Source: Globodera rostochiensis (Eukaryota > Nematoda > Chromadorea > Rhabditida > Heteroderidae). From it: 64,000 nucleotides of DNA. The DNA lies in contig JAEVLN010000004.1 of the NCBI GenBank assembly GCA_018350325.1, positions 1,364,001-1,428,000 of the forward strand. Direction: 5' to 3'. The notes below the pieces were generated by a model. It was not told the DNA's origin, did no database searches, and was given only the letters and a program-made list of their open reading frames with translations. Shown here piece by piece: positions 10,011 to 19,074 of the stretch (its first letter is position 1; each line of letters starts with the position of its first letter). The position numbers and the translations under genes are program-made.

Positions 10011-10731
10011 TACCCTATTCGTTTTTGACCTGATTCGTTTTTTTTGTGACGATTCGTTTTTCTAGTAACAAAAAGCATTTATGAGCGGAATTCGCGAATA
10101 AAATCGTAAATCGGCCTTCGTGGATACCTTTTTGCATCGAATGATCAATTAAACTCGTTTCACGTCAAAATTGGGGGAAAATATGTAATTTTTTTTGTAG
10201 AAAAGGATATTTAGCATCTATATTTTTTGAAAAAATTTTGTCTCCAAAGTCGCTAAAAAGGTGCTTGTAGTGGTATTCGGAGGCGTAGGATCCGAATCCT
10301 CCGTTTGGATAAATTTCGAACCGGAACCCAAATTCAAAAATTTTCGAAAATCGATTTATGGTAATGGAACAAAACCGAGCAATTCATATATCAATCGATT
10401 CCTCTCATTAAGCTGAACATGAATCTACAAAAAATTTTCCGCAGAAACAACTTTGAAGTATGCAACAAGCAAATAACTTAGCTAAAAATCATTTTTGAAA
10501 ATTTGTTTGACTTCGGACCCGGGCTTTGAAATCGGTCGATTCGGTCTAGAATACCTTTTTTCGACTTTTTTTTCAAAAATCTTAGGATGTCTTATGATAA
10601 ATCTGACGTCCTATTCGTGATCAGTGACCTCAATAACACCCGATCACTTCTCAGAATTGCAAAAAACATTCAAATTCCGCTCATAAATGCTTTTTACTAG
10701 AAAAACGAATTGGCCAAAAACGAATTGGGGT
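10011..10731. mobile_element. Non-autonomous element with long (about 40-70 bp) terminal inverted repeats
   Basis: The left arm (ATTCGTTTTTCTAGTAACAA through GCATTTATGAGCGGAATT, ending near 10092) reappears inverted at 10672-10710 (AATTCCGCTCATAAATGC, then TTTTTACTAGAAAAACGAAT). The outermost parts (ATTCGTTTTTGACC and GGCCAAAAACGAATTGGGGT) also pair. The interior of about 580 bp has no open frame of note. The exact ends and target duplication are not certain, so the superfamily is unassigned. Confidence 0.65.
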
Positions 10732-10740
10732 CCGTTCAAA

Positions 10741-11459
10741 TAGAATGGGAAGGAATGCAGGTTTAATGCAAGAAATTGGATATTTGTGCATACAAATCAA
10801 TTCACCTTTCCCTAGTCATGATGAAATCATGGTAAATGTTTTATGATTTTGTGTCCGGGTTTAATCTCAATCAATAAAAACGAGAAGAAATGGAGCAGAA
10901 CATAGAATACAACACGATTTGCCCAAGTGACAAAAGTGAGGAATCTTTTCCAGTAAATATGGGAATCTTCCGCTCCCGGAAAAAATTTGACTTTTGAAAT
11001 AATTCCTTGGCGAAATGTTTTATTTTTTTGAATTTAATATTTTGGACCAATTTTTATCACAAAAAAAAACTGAAATTTCTTTATGGCGGCTTTTATCCGC
11101 ACCGTTCTGTTGCGCAATATTCTTGAGCCATTCTACGTGCACTCCCTAATTTAGACTGGATATTCAATAAATGTGTTGGAATTCTCAACAGTTTGAACGA
11201 AAGACCCAAAAATGTGCACTTTGTTCTTTTTATGAATTTCTGGTTACTTAGGGTATCAATTAATTTCTTATAACACATTTTGTTTTTTGCACGCTTAAAT
11301 ATCGAAAGTTTTTAATTTTACACCTATTTTTGGCTTAGGAACCCGGCCGGGTTTTGGCACTTAATCTAGGAAAAATTCGAACTCTAATTTGTCTTCAATT
11401 TTTCAGAAACCCAAATTTTTTCGTTGAGTTCTACGCTTCCAACCGACCACAACAGCAAA
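10741..11459. repeat. Duplicated upstream block of the LYAR gene
   Basis: Non-coding. Its pieces recur at 14600-14960 (CACTCCCTAATTTAGACTGG, GAGCCATTCTAC) and 17020-18530 (GGTAAATGTTTTATGATTTT, AACCCGG, CTAGGAAAAA.TTCGAACTCT). The block leads directly into the LYAR first exon in two of the three places. It therefore includes the putative 5' flank of LYAR and was copied together with it. It contains the empty site (10846-10853) of the element found at 17116-17980. Confidence 0.65.
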
Positions 11460-12719
11460 ATGGTGTTTTTCATCTGCGACGAGTGTGGCGAGACAATGAA
11501 GAAGAAGCAGGTGCTGCAGCACAACCACCGATGTCACACTGCTCGCTATTCGTGCATGGACTGCCAGACGGTGTTCGACCGGGACAGCTACCAGACGCAC
11601 GTCAAATGCATTACAGAGGACCAAAAGTACGGCGGAGTAAACCATGTGCCAAAAGTGAACAAGGTTAGGGCGCGGTTAGGCCCAAAAAAATTTTCTATTT
11701 TCTTAAATTTTTGGCTAAATAAGACACAGAGGTTGCGTATGGCCCGGAATTTTTTGATTTATTCCTAAGCCAGGAACGGAAAGCCCTGATGAAAAAAAAA
11801 CTTGGTTCGTGTTCCACTCAGGGACGTAACCAGAAAAAATATTTTTGGGCGGGGGGGGGAGGGGAAGTCGATTCTTAGGGGTGTATTTTTCCCTTTTTAT
11901 TGCATTTTTGTTAAGCAATTTTTCTCGATTTTTGGGGGGTGCATTTACCGTTTTACTCCATTTTTTGAGACCTAGGCGGTGCCGATGCGACGCCGGAGAA
12001 AATTTTTGATGTGAATTGTTAAGAAAATTGTTCAAAAAATTGAAGAAGTGCAAAACAATAGGATCCCCCCTCTTGTTTTTTTTTGGTAAAATTTCATTTT
12101 GGGGGAGGGGGGAATGCCTCCTCCCCCCTGGTTACGTCCCTGGTTCCACCCCTCAAAATGCCGAATTCTAAATTGCAATATTTGAGCCATTTTCTTAACA
12201 AAATTCGTGAAATTCAAAATTTCATAAGGTCACCTATTGGCACTTCCGAGCCTTTAGTTAAAATTTCCAAAATCGTACCCCCAACAACAAAACAAAAAAA
12301 CTTATTCACAGGGTGAGCTGAAGCAAGACGCCTGGGTGGCCCAGGTGCGTGCCGCCATACGCCGAGTGACCGATCCGCGGTTGAAGATTTTGCTGCGCGA
12401 AGTGCAAAAGCGCGACAACATTCCGCGCAAGGAGGGCAAATTTATCAATTTCCTGCAGAACTCTCTGCGCATTCGTAACCGCGCGCTGTGCGTGGAGGCG
12501 TGGCAGGCCATCAAAACGGAGGCGGAAAAGCGGACGACGACGACAACAACCACAACGACTACGGCGGCTGAGGCACCGCCGCGTGATGACAAGGACGTGC
12601 CGACGGAAGATAACACCGAACAAAGGGCAAACTCAGAGTTAGTCGAGCAACAACAAAAAATTGCAATTAGCCCGGTCCCATTTTGTTGTCCGAACTTTAA
12701 TGACTGGTCTATGAATTAG
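11460..12719 (+). CDS. lyar: LYAR-type zinc-finger protein (cell growth-regulating nucleolar protein)
   Basis: Two exons, 11460-11663 and 12312-12719, join in phase 0 to give 203 aa. The N-terminus begins MVFFICDECGETMKKKQV and contains a paired C2HC finger (CDECG, HNHRCH, CMDCQ, HVKCI), ending EDQKYGG, as in LYAR proteins. Exon 2 has the second conserved LYAR region: LKQDAWVAQVRAAIRR, DNIPRKEGKFINFLQNSL, VEAWQAIKTE. LYAR acts in nucleolar pre-rRNA processing; that role is known for the family and inferred here. The start is the MVFF methionine; no in-frame ATG lies directly upstream. A Thr tract (ACGACGACAACAACC...) follows the conserved part. The 648-nt intron holds a 324-bp transposon. It is shorter than vertebrate LYAR because the basic tail is missing. 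Confidence 0.88.
11819..12142. mobile_element. hAT-like MITE in the LYAR intron
   Basis: Perfect 15-bp terminal inverted repeats: CAGGGACGTAACCAG at 11819 and CTGGTTACGTCCCTG ending at 12142. They are flanked by 8-bp direct repeats GTTCCACT (11811-11818) and GTTCCACC (12143-12150), which differ at one base. The 8-bp duplication and CAGGG ends are typical of hAT elements. At 324 bp and with no transposase it is non-autonomous. Confidence 0.85.
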
Positions 12720-13571
12720 CTCGGTTTTGTAATTTTGGCTCATTTTTGTCGGGTAATCTGTCATTTGAGTAGCCTGCCAGCAGCGCGGTTTTTCTCCTTT
12801 TTTTTTTGAAAAAATAATGTTGTTACCAGAATGATAATAAATAAGAAAAAAAAAATTTAGGACAGACAGGGAACAACAAATTCCGGAGAAGCGGGAAGGC
12901 GGGCACATCAAATTTGACGAAGAGGAATGACGCGTGTGATCCAAATTTTGTTGTAATTTTATTTTTAAAATTGCTTTCAGGTAAATAAATTTGTTGTCTT
13001 ACGAATGGGAAATAGACGCCGTTTTGCCTTCGACACGACGAGCTTATCGATGAATTTGCAAAAAAACAAAAAAAATTTGATACTCGTTTTGACATAGCTT
13101 CTTGTCTATTGAGCGGTTTTCAAATTGGCACAAACGAAAAGGGATAAATGTTGGAAACAAAAGTCAATCAAGCAAAAACTACCCCCCCCCCCCCCGACCG
13201 TCATTTTGCAAATTGAAGTAAGCCACAACAGTTTGAATTGCGCATATAAGCCATTTTACCAAAAATAATTCCGTATCGGTACGGGCCAAACAGCTAACAC
13301 GGTACGATTTGAAGGCGAGTTGTCCGGACCCCATAAACCCGTGTTAAAAAATGCGGGCAACTGTCGTCGACCTACAAGGGCAAAACGGGTTAAAAGTCGG
13401 TAACCCGTCCAAAAAAGCACGGGTCCCGTGAAAACGCGTATATCGGCCCGGCCAGTTGTTATCTACATACAATTGTAGAATAAATATTATTTATCTATAA
13501 CAAAATAACAATGCAAAAATCTTTACATTCAATCAAATGCATAACAAAATAACAATCGCAAATCTTTCCAC
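12720..13571. other. Intergenic region containing a segmental-duplication block
   Basis: No gene seen. 12995-13020 and 13265-13571 are the counterparts of 7885-8161, with about 245 bp inserted between them in this copy only. A run of about 13 C lies at 13183. The sequence just below 13572 is the 3' flank of the minus-strand coiled-coil gene. Confidence 0.5.
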
Positions 13572-14420
13572 TCAATTCGCCATCCTCCTCTTTTCTGCCT
13601 TGGCCAGTAATTGCTCCGCCTTCGCCAGCACTTCGTCGTAAGCGCTCTTCGCCTTCACCAACTTCTGAGCGACAACGGCACCCTTTTGCATGTCTTCAAC
13701 GTTCTTGTTGACACTTTTCTGCAATAAAAAGGAACTTGAATCCAACCAATCACATTTAGAATTTCAAAAAAACGAAATACCTCCAAATTGTGTCGCATCA
13801 CGGACTGATCGTGAACCTTCTTGTACAGCTCCTTGTAGTTGACCTCGAGTTGCAGCATCTCAGTTTGCATCTTCAGAACTTCGTGCTGGTCCTGGAAGGC
13901 CAATGGCATTCGCGACTCCAGGGCGTCGATCGCCTGAAAAGCAAACAAATTAATCCGCAGCAGCAAACAACAGTTATGGGGAGGCATCAGGGACGTATAA
14001 CGGGGTAACGCGAAAAAGAATCACGACGCCAAATCTCAAAAATTACGAATAAGATTTTCAAAAAATTCCTAATGATGCCTTCCCTCGACGGTAAGTCCCC
14101 GTAGGAGACAGTAACAGACAAAAAAAGCGCCTGGAACGAACCTCAACCAAGCCGTTGTTGATCTCCGGATACGCGCTGACGTTCGGGTCGATGTCAGGCT
14201 GAGGCAGCATCTGAGCATTGTCTTCAGCAAGTTTTCTGAAAATAAAAAATTCTCATGAGAGTTCCTAATGAAATGCCCCCCCCCCCTCCACTCACTTGAA
14301 CATTTCCGGTACTTCGCGCGTTTGAATGGAAAAATCGGATTCCATTACGGATGAAACGATGCTGGAATGACTGGGGGCATTATCATCGGCGGAGGGAGTG
14401 AATGTAACGTGTTTTTTCAT
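13572..14420 (-). CDS. Small coiled-coil protein, family not recognised
   Basis: Four exons on the minus strand join with matching phases: 14296-14420, 14142-14235, 13781-13933 and 13572-13718. They encode 172 aa. The N-terminus (MKKHVTFTPSADDNAPSHSS) is polar. From about residue 40 on it is helical, with heptad-like spacing (HEVLKMQTEMLQLEVNYKEL, SVNKNVEDMQKGAVVAQKLV, DEVLAKAEQLLAKAEKRRMA). There is no membrane segment or catalytic motif. Size and organisation would suit a subunit of a small coiled-coil complex (for example the BLOC-1/BORC or kinetochore type), but no signature was recognised. Its 3' half is duplicated as a relic at 8162-8400. Confidence 0.75.
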
Positions 14421-14455
14421 TTTTGTTTGTTGACAAAATGCTCAAAATCTAATTC

Positions 14456-15055
14456 TAAAAATAATACATCTTTCCCAGAAATTTTCATTATCAGTAAATA
14501 AAAAAGACAGTCAGAGTTAGACAATGTCAATTCTCATAAATAAAATTTGCAATTGTAAGGAACTGGGGGAAATCAAGACATCGTCAATTGCGAATCATTT
14601 AATATCTTTTCACCATGACTAGGGAATGCAGGTTTAAGCCCAAACGACAAAAATGAGGAACCCTTCCTCCGCTCCCGAAAAAAAATTTGACTTCCTAAAT
14701 ACATAATTCCATGTGTTTTATTTATTTTTTGAATTTAATAATTATTGGACCAATTTAGCGAATAATCCTTGGCGAAATGTATTTTTTTTGAATTTAACAA
14801 TTTTGGACCAAATTTTATCACAAAAAATGAAATTCTTTATGGCGGCGTTTATCGGCACCGTTCTGGTGCGCAAGATTCTTGAGCCATTCTACTTGCACTC
14901 CCTAATTTAGACTGGATATTCAACAAATGTGTTGGAATTGTCAACAGTTTGAACAAAAGACCCCAAATGGGGGGGGAGGGTGGGGAGGATGTTTGCAGTC
15001 TAAAAGTAGAAGCCCTAAAATGATTACCTCGCCAAGGTTTCATCTTAAGATCAAT
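14456..15055. repeat. Non-coding block shared with 10.8-11.3 kb and 16.7-18.2 kb
   Basis: Patchwork of sequence also found at 10741-11290 and 16740-18170. Shared words include TCTTTCCCAGAAATTTTC, CCATGACTAGGGAATGCAGG, AATAATCCTTGGCGAAATGT and TTTAGACTGGATATTCAA. Short units such as TTTGAATT..TTTTGGACCAATTTA are themselves repeated in tandem. No coding content. Confidence 0.6.
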
Positions 15056-15063
15056 CTCCCCTG

Positions 15064-15725
15064 GGCAATCATGAAGAATCGGTATCCCAAAAAAAAAAAT
15101 TTTTTTTTTTGTTTTTTTAAACACATTCCTGGGATGAAATGTCGCGCTGAGTCCGAATCTGACATCTATTTCATCGTATCACACATAAAAACTAATGTTT
15201 CGGTGACACAACAAATTTTTTTATAAAAAAACATTTCAAAGATTAACAGGGTAAAAATTCGAAATCTGGTCCAGAATATTGTCAAACGCTACAACAGTCT
15301 TCCTTCCATACAACTGACGCCACTGAAATTCGTCCAGATAAGAGGGCAACATTTCCTCTGTGGTGCCACACATCTCTTTGTTTTTCTTTTTGGCGTTCTT
15401 CCAAAACCCCTCTACATGGTTTGTATGCGTGTTTGTTAATGGATCAACAAAGTTTGCGGAGTGATCTACGCTTGTATGCATGTACGGAGGAACAACGGGG
15501 ATGTTGACAATGTGACTAGGCGGCGGGTTAACAGATGGTATTCAAATCTTTGAAATGTTTTTTTATAAAAAAATTTGTTGTGTCACCGAAACATTAGTTT
15601 TTATGTGTGATACGATGAAATAGATGTCAGATTCGGACTCAGCGCGACATTTCATCCCAGGAATGTGTTTAAAAAAACAAAAAAAAAAATTTTTTTTTTT
15701 GGGATACCAATTCTTCATGATTGCC
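15064..15725. mobile_element. Merlin/IS1016-like DNA transposon, 662 bp, with long inverted repeats
   Basis: About 180 bp at the left (GGCAATCATGAAGAATCGGT through ATTTCAAAGATT) is repeated inverted at the right (TTTGAAATG through TTCATGATTGCC). Both ends are flanked by the perfect 8-bp direct repeat CTCCCCTG (15056-15063 and 15726-15733). The core of about 300 bp carries a transposase fragment. Merlin-group elements make 8-9 bp target duplications and have an IS1016/ISXO2-like DDE transposase, which fits. The arms contain A/T runs and CGCGCTGAGTCCGAATCTGA. It lies downstream of the CNBP-like gene. Confidence 0.85.
15236..15481 (-). pseudogene. C-terminal fragment of an ISXO2/IS1016-type DDE transposase
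   Basis: An open stretch of about 81 codons reads TSVDHSANFVDPLTNTHTN, then HVEGFWKNAKKKNK and EEMLPSYLDEFQWRQLYGR. ISXO2-like transposases end with NHS..FVDP.TG.HTN.IEGFW..LK, then LPSYLDEF.WR, so the third catalytic acidic residue (E of VEGFW) is kept. The N-terminal two thirds, with the first two Asp residues, are missing. The element cannot encode its own active transposase. Confidence 0.85.
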
Positions 15726-15907
15726 CTCCCCTGCTTTTCGGCCAATAAACTTTATTGATAAGCAACAACAACAAAAAGATGGCACAATGATTGAATGGTT
15801 GGAATAGTGACGGTGGACTTTGGAAAGTTTACAAAAATGGTCGACGTCTCATCAAAAATAGTCAGCAATTCCACCAATGCCAATCGCCCTTCTCTTCTTC
15901 CCTCCCG

Positions 15908-16652
15908 CTAACGACGGGCCTCCGTGCACTCGCGCGAGAAATGTCCGGACTTGCCACAATTGTAACATTCGCCGCCACCACCTGAAGGAAGCAAACTAAA
16001 CATCAACAAATTAGGGTAGTTCAAGACGTCTTTTAAAGAAAATGAACTAAAAATTCAAAAGCCAAAAATTACCGCGCGATCCCCCGCCGCCGCCTCCACC
16101 ACGCCCCTGAGGACACTCGCGAGAAAAGTGGCCCGGCTCGTTGCAGTTGTAGCAAACGTTGCCGCCACCGCCTCCTTAAGTATCGAATTATTTGCAATTA
16201 TTTTTGGACTCATTCCAAGACCCCAAAAACCCCAACAAAAAACAATATTTTTCGTTATAATAAACAAAGACAAAACCTCCGCGCGAGCCTCCGCCACCAC
16301 CACCGCCATGCGGCTGGGGACAGTCACGGGAAATGTGACCCGCCTCGTTGCAGTTGTAGCAGACGTTGCCGCCGCCTCCACCTGAAAGAAATGTTTTAGC
16401 GATCAGATTTTTGTTCGCTATGCTTTAAACGGAGTCCTTCCTAAGCTTTTTGTAAATAGTAAAGAAAATTAATCGGTCGGATGCATCCAGATTAGGAATT
16501 GCCATCAAAATCTGGGACCCTCAAAGCAAACAAAAGACTAAGATTATGTAAAAATCACCGCGCGAGCCTCCGCCACCACCGCCACGCGCCTGAGGACACT
16601 CACGGGAAAAGTGACCCGACTCGTTACAATTGTAGCAGACGTTTGAAGACAT
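15908..16652 (-). CDS. CNBP/GIS2-like protein with four CCHC zinc knuckles
   Basis: Four minus-strand exons (16559-16652, 16277-16381, 16073-16174, 15908-15981), all split in phase 1, encode 124 aa. Each exon carries exactly one knuckle: [42 protein letters not shown] and [14 protein letters not shown]. They are separated by Gly-rich linkers ([11 protein letters not shown]). Proteins with this architecture (CNBP, GIS2, plant and nematode Gly-rich zinc-knuckle proteins) bind single-stranded nucleic acid and regulate mRNA translation; CNBP has seven knuckles, this one four. The one-knuckle-per-exon structure with identical phases shows growth by exon duplication. The second intron starts at GAG|GTTTTG rather than at the GCG position used in the others. 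Confidence 0.88.
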
Positions 16653-17107
16653 CGTTTGATAGCAAATTAAAAATTTCTTCGAAAAATCTATAATGCGTTA
16701 ACGAGTGGACATTTCGGAATTTCTACACTATATGGGAGTGGTTCGGATCCGAATAAAATTACTACCAATCGACTCCACTCTAAGCCTAAACGAAGAATGC
16801 TAAATGCTTTCTCTCTGATAGGTATATACAAAATGCTCAAAAATTTAGTTCTAAGAATTGGAATTCTGAATACAAATCTTTCCCAGAAATTTTCTTTATC
16901 AATAAATAAGAGACAGCCAGTTAGACAAACATCTATTCTCATAATGAAAATTTGCAATTGTAAGGAACTGGGGACAAATCGTGAATCAAATCATTTAACA
17001 TCCTTTCACCATGACTAGGGAATGCAGGTTTGATGCAGGAAATTGGATATTTGTGCATACAATTCACCTTTCCCTAGTCATGATGAAATCATGGTAAATG
17101 TTTTATG
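16653..17107. repeat. Intergenic copy of the dispersed block
   Basis: Upstream flank of the zinc-knuckle gene. From about 16860 it carries the block shared with 10741-10860 and 14470-14640 (CAAATCTTTCCCAGAAATTT, ACCATGACTAGGGAATGCAGG, TTGGATATTTGTGCATACAA). It is interrupted at 17116 by the next element. Confidence 0.55.
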
Positions 17108-17115
17108 ATTTTGTG

Positions 17116-17980
17116 TAGAGCCCGGTAAAAAAAAATTTCCGGGAACGGGAACGGGGTTTTCAAAAAGAACGGGACGGGAATCCCGAACGGGAATCCCGTC
17201 TTTTTCCCGTTCCCGTAGAAATCCCGTTCAATTTTTAACGGGAATCCCGCGGGAACGGGAAAAATTTTGAAAATTTTTAAACTAAGAATTTTTCGAAATT
17301 TTTTTGGCGGGCACTTTGAGATAAATTTCTGATATACAATTGGCGGGTCCGACAACGCCGATAGGCGCCGTCGGAAAATTTTAAAACATTTTTGTTAAGA
17401 AAATTGCTCAAAATTTTCGAATTTTTTCCGATTTGCGAATTTTTCAAAATTCAAATTTTTGAGAATTTCTTTTCTCGAGGTGGAGGGGGGTGGGGAGGGT
17501 CGGCGGTGCCGATAGGCGCCGCCGAGAAAATTTTGCATTTTTTGCTCAATTTGATAAGAGATTTGCAACCAAAATCTTAAAAATACGGTAGTTTTTTTAA
17601 GCTTTTGAAATCTTAATTGATTCAGAAAATCAGAAACCAACAGAATATGGCACATTTTGGGTGGGTTCGGCGGTGCCGATAGGCGCCGCCGTTAAAAATT
17701 TTGAAATTTAAGCATTTTTGTGATGAAAATTGGTACAAAATTGTTAAATTTTTGAAAACATTTCGCCAAGAAAAATAAACGGGAACGGGAAAAATACTGA
17801 AATAAAATTTCCGGGAACGGGAACGGGAACGGGGTTTTCAAAAAGAACGGGACGGGAATCCCGAACGGGAATCCCGTCTTTTTCCCGTTCCCGTAAAAAA
17901 TCCCGCCCGGCGAAAAAGACGGGAACGGGACCGGGATTCCCGTACTTTTCCCGCGGGAATCCCGTTCCCGCCGGGCTCTA
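17116..17980. mobile_element. hAT-like non-autonomous element (865 bp) with 8-bp target duplication
   Basis: Perfect 10-bp inverted ends TAGAGCCCGG and CCGGGCTCTA, flanked by ATTTTGTG on both sides (17108-17115, 17981-17988). The unoccupied version of the site is present in the paralogous block at 10846-10857 (ATTTTGTG followed directly by TCCGGGTTTAATC), which proves insertion. The subterminal regions consist of a 90-bp module (GGGAACGGGAACGGGGTTTT ... AATCCCGTCTTTTTCCCGTT) present at both ends in direct orientation, itself full of CGGGA/TCCCG palindromes. The interior has three copies of GGTGCCGATAGGCGCCG-type palindromes. There is no transposase. Confidence 0.9.
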
Positions 17981-17988
17981 ATTTTGTG

Positions 17989-18532
17989 TCCGGGTTTAAT
18001 CTCAATGTTTTTTTTGAATTATTATTTTTGGACCAATTTACCCAATAATCCTTGACGAAATGTTTTTTTTGAATTATTATTTTTGGACCAATTTACTCAA
18101 TAATCCTTGGCGAAATGTTTTGAATTTAATAATTTTTGGACTACATAATTTTTATAAAAAAAAAAACTGAAACTGTTCTTTTTATGCTTATTTACCTAAT
18201 GAACCCGGTTTTTGGTACTTATTTTGGCACTTAATCAACCGATTTAGACTGTTGATATTCAATAATATTGAGAATGTCAAAAGTTTGAACGAAAGACCCC
18301 AAAAACGTTCACTTTCTGTTAATTTGGGTATCAATAAGATTTCTGATAACACATTTTGTTTTTGCACGCTTAAAGATCGAAAGTTTTTAATTTCACGCCT
18401 ATTGCTTATGAACCCGGGGTTTTTAGCACTTAATCTAGGAAAAAAATTCGAACTCTATCATTAATGTCTTCAATTTTTCAGAAACCCAAATTTTCGTTGA
18501 ATTCTATGCTTCCAACCGACCACAACAGCAAA
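17989..18532. repeat. Duplicated 5' flank of the second LYAR-like gene
   Basis: Resumes the block interrupted by the transposon and matches 10854-11459, with internal tandem copies of GAATTATTATTTTTGGACCA. It ends at the LYAR first exon, so promoter-proximal sequence was probably duplicated with the exon. Confidence 0.6.
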
Positions 18533-19074
18533 ATGGTGTTTTTCATCTGCGACGAGTGTGGCGAGACAATGAAGAAGAAGCAGGTGCTGCAGCACAACCA
18601 CCGATGTCACACTGCTCGCTATTCGTGCATGGACTGCCAGACGGTGTTCGACCGGGACAGCTACCAGACGCACGTCAAATGCATTACAGAGGACCAAAAG
18701 TACGGCGGAGTGAACCATGTGCGAAAAGAGAAGCGGCGGCATTGGTGGAGCACGCCGGCAAAGGTTGACATAATGCCGTTTTTTGATTTTAAAAGCATTT
18801 TTGATTCAAAATTTAATTTCTATTTTTCCAGGTACTGCTCGTGGCCACCGCTGTGTTGGCCTGCGACGTTGGCGAGTTGCGCGGCATTTTCGCTTCGCCC
18901 CGAGCGCGCCATCGCGTGAACAACAACATCAAAGACGACAACGAACGCAGCCGAACGGAAGAAGACGTGTCTGTAGCTGAACGTACGGAAGAAGACGTGT
19001 CTGTCACTGAACATACAGAAGAAGACGTGTCTGTCACTGAACGGATGTCTGAGCGTAAAACAATGCGGAATTGA
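18533..19074 (+). CDS. Chimeric protein: duplicated LYAR zinc finger joined to a novel repeat-bearing tail
   Basis: Exon 1 (18533-18763) is almost identical to exon 1 of the LYAR gene through HVKCITEDQKYGGVNHV, then diverges (RKEKRRHWWSTPAK). Exon 2 (18832-19074, phase 0) is unrelated to the LYAR second exon. It reads VLLVATAVLACDVGELRGIF, a basic stretch, then three 10-residue repeats (RTEEDVSVAE, RTEEDVSVTE, HTEEDVSVTE) and a stop. Total 157 aa. The zinc ligands are unchanged, while the second conserved LYAR region is absent. An upstream in-frame ATG (MLPTDHNSK, at 18506) exists here but not in the other copy. This is either a new chimeric gene or a transcribed relic; its open frame and consistent splice sites favour the former. 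Confidence 0.65.

Noticed and set aside
15563..15745. Open frame in the right transposon arm (IMKNWYPKKKNFFFCFF) mirrored at the left arm
   Set aside because: It is the inverted repeat itself read in both orientations. The lysine and phenylalanine tracts come from the A/T runs.
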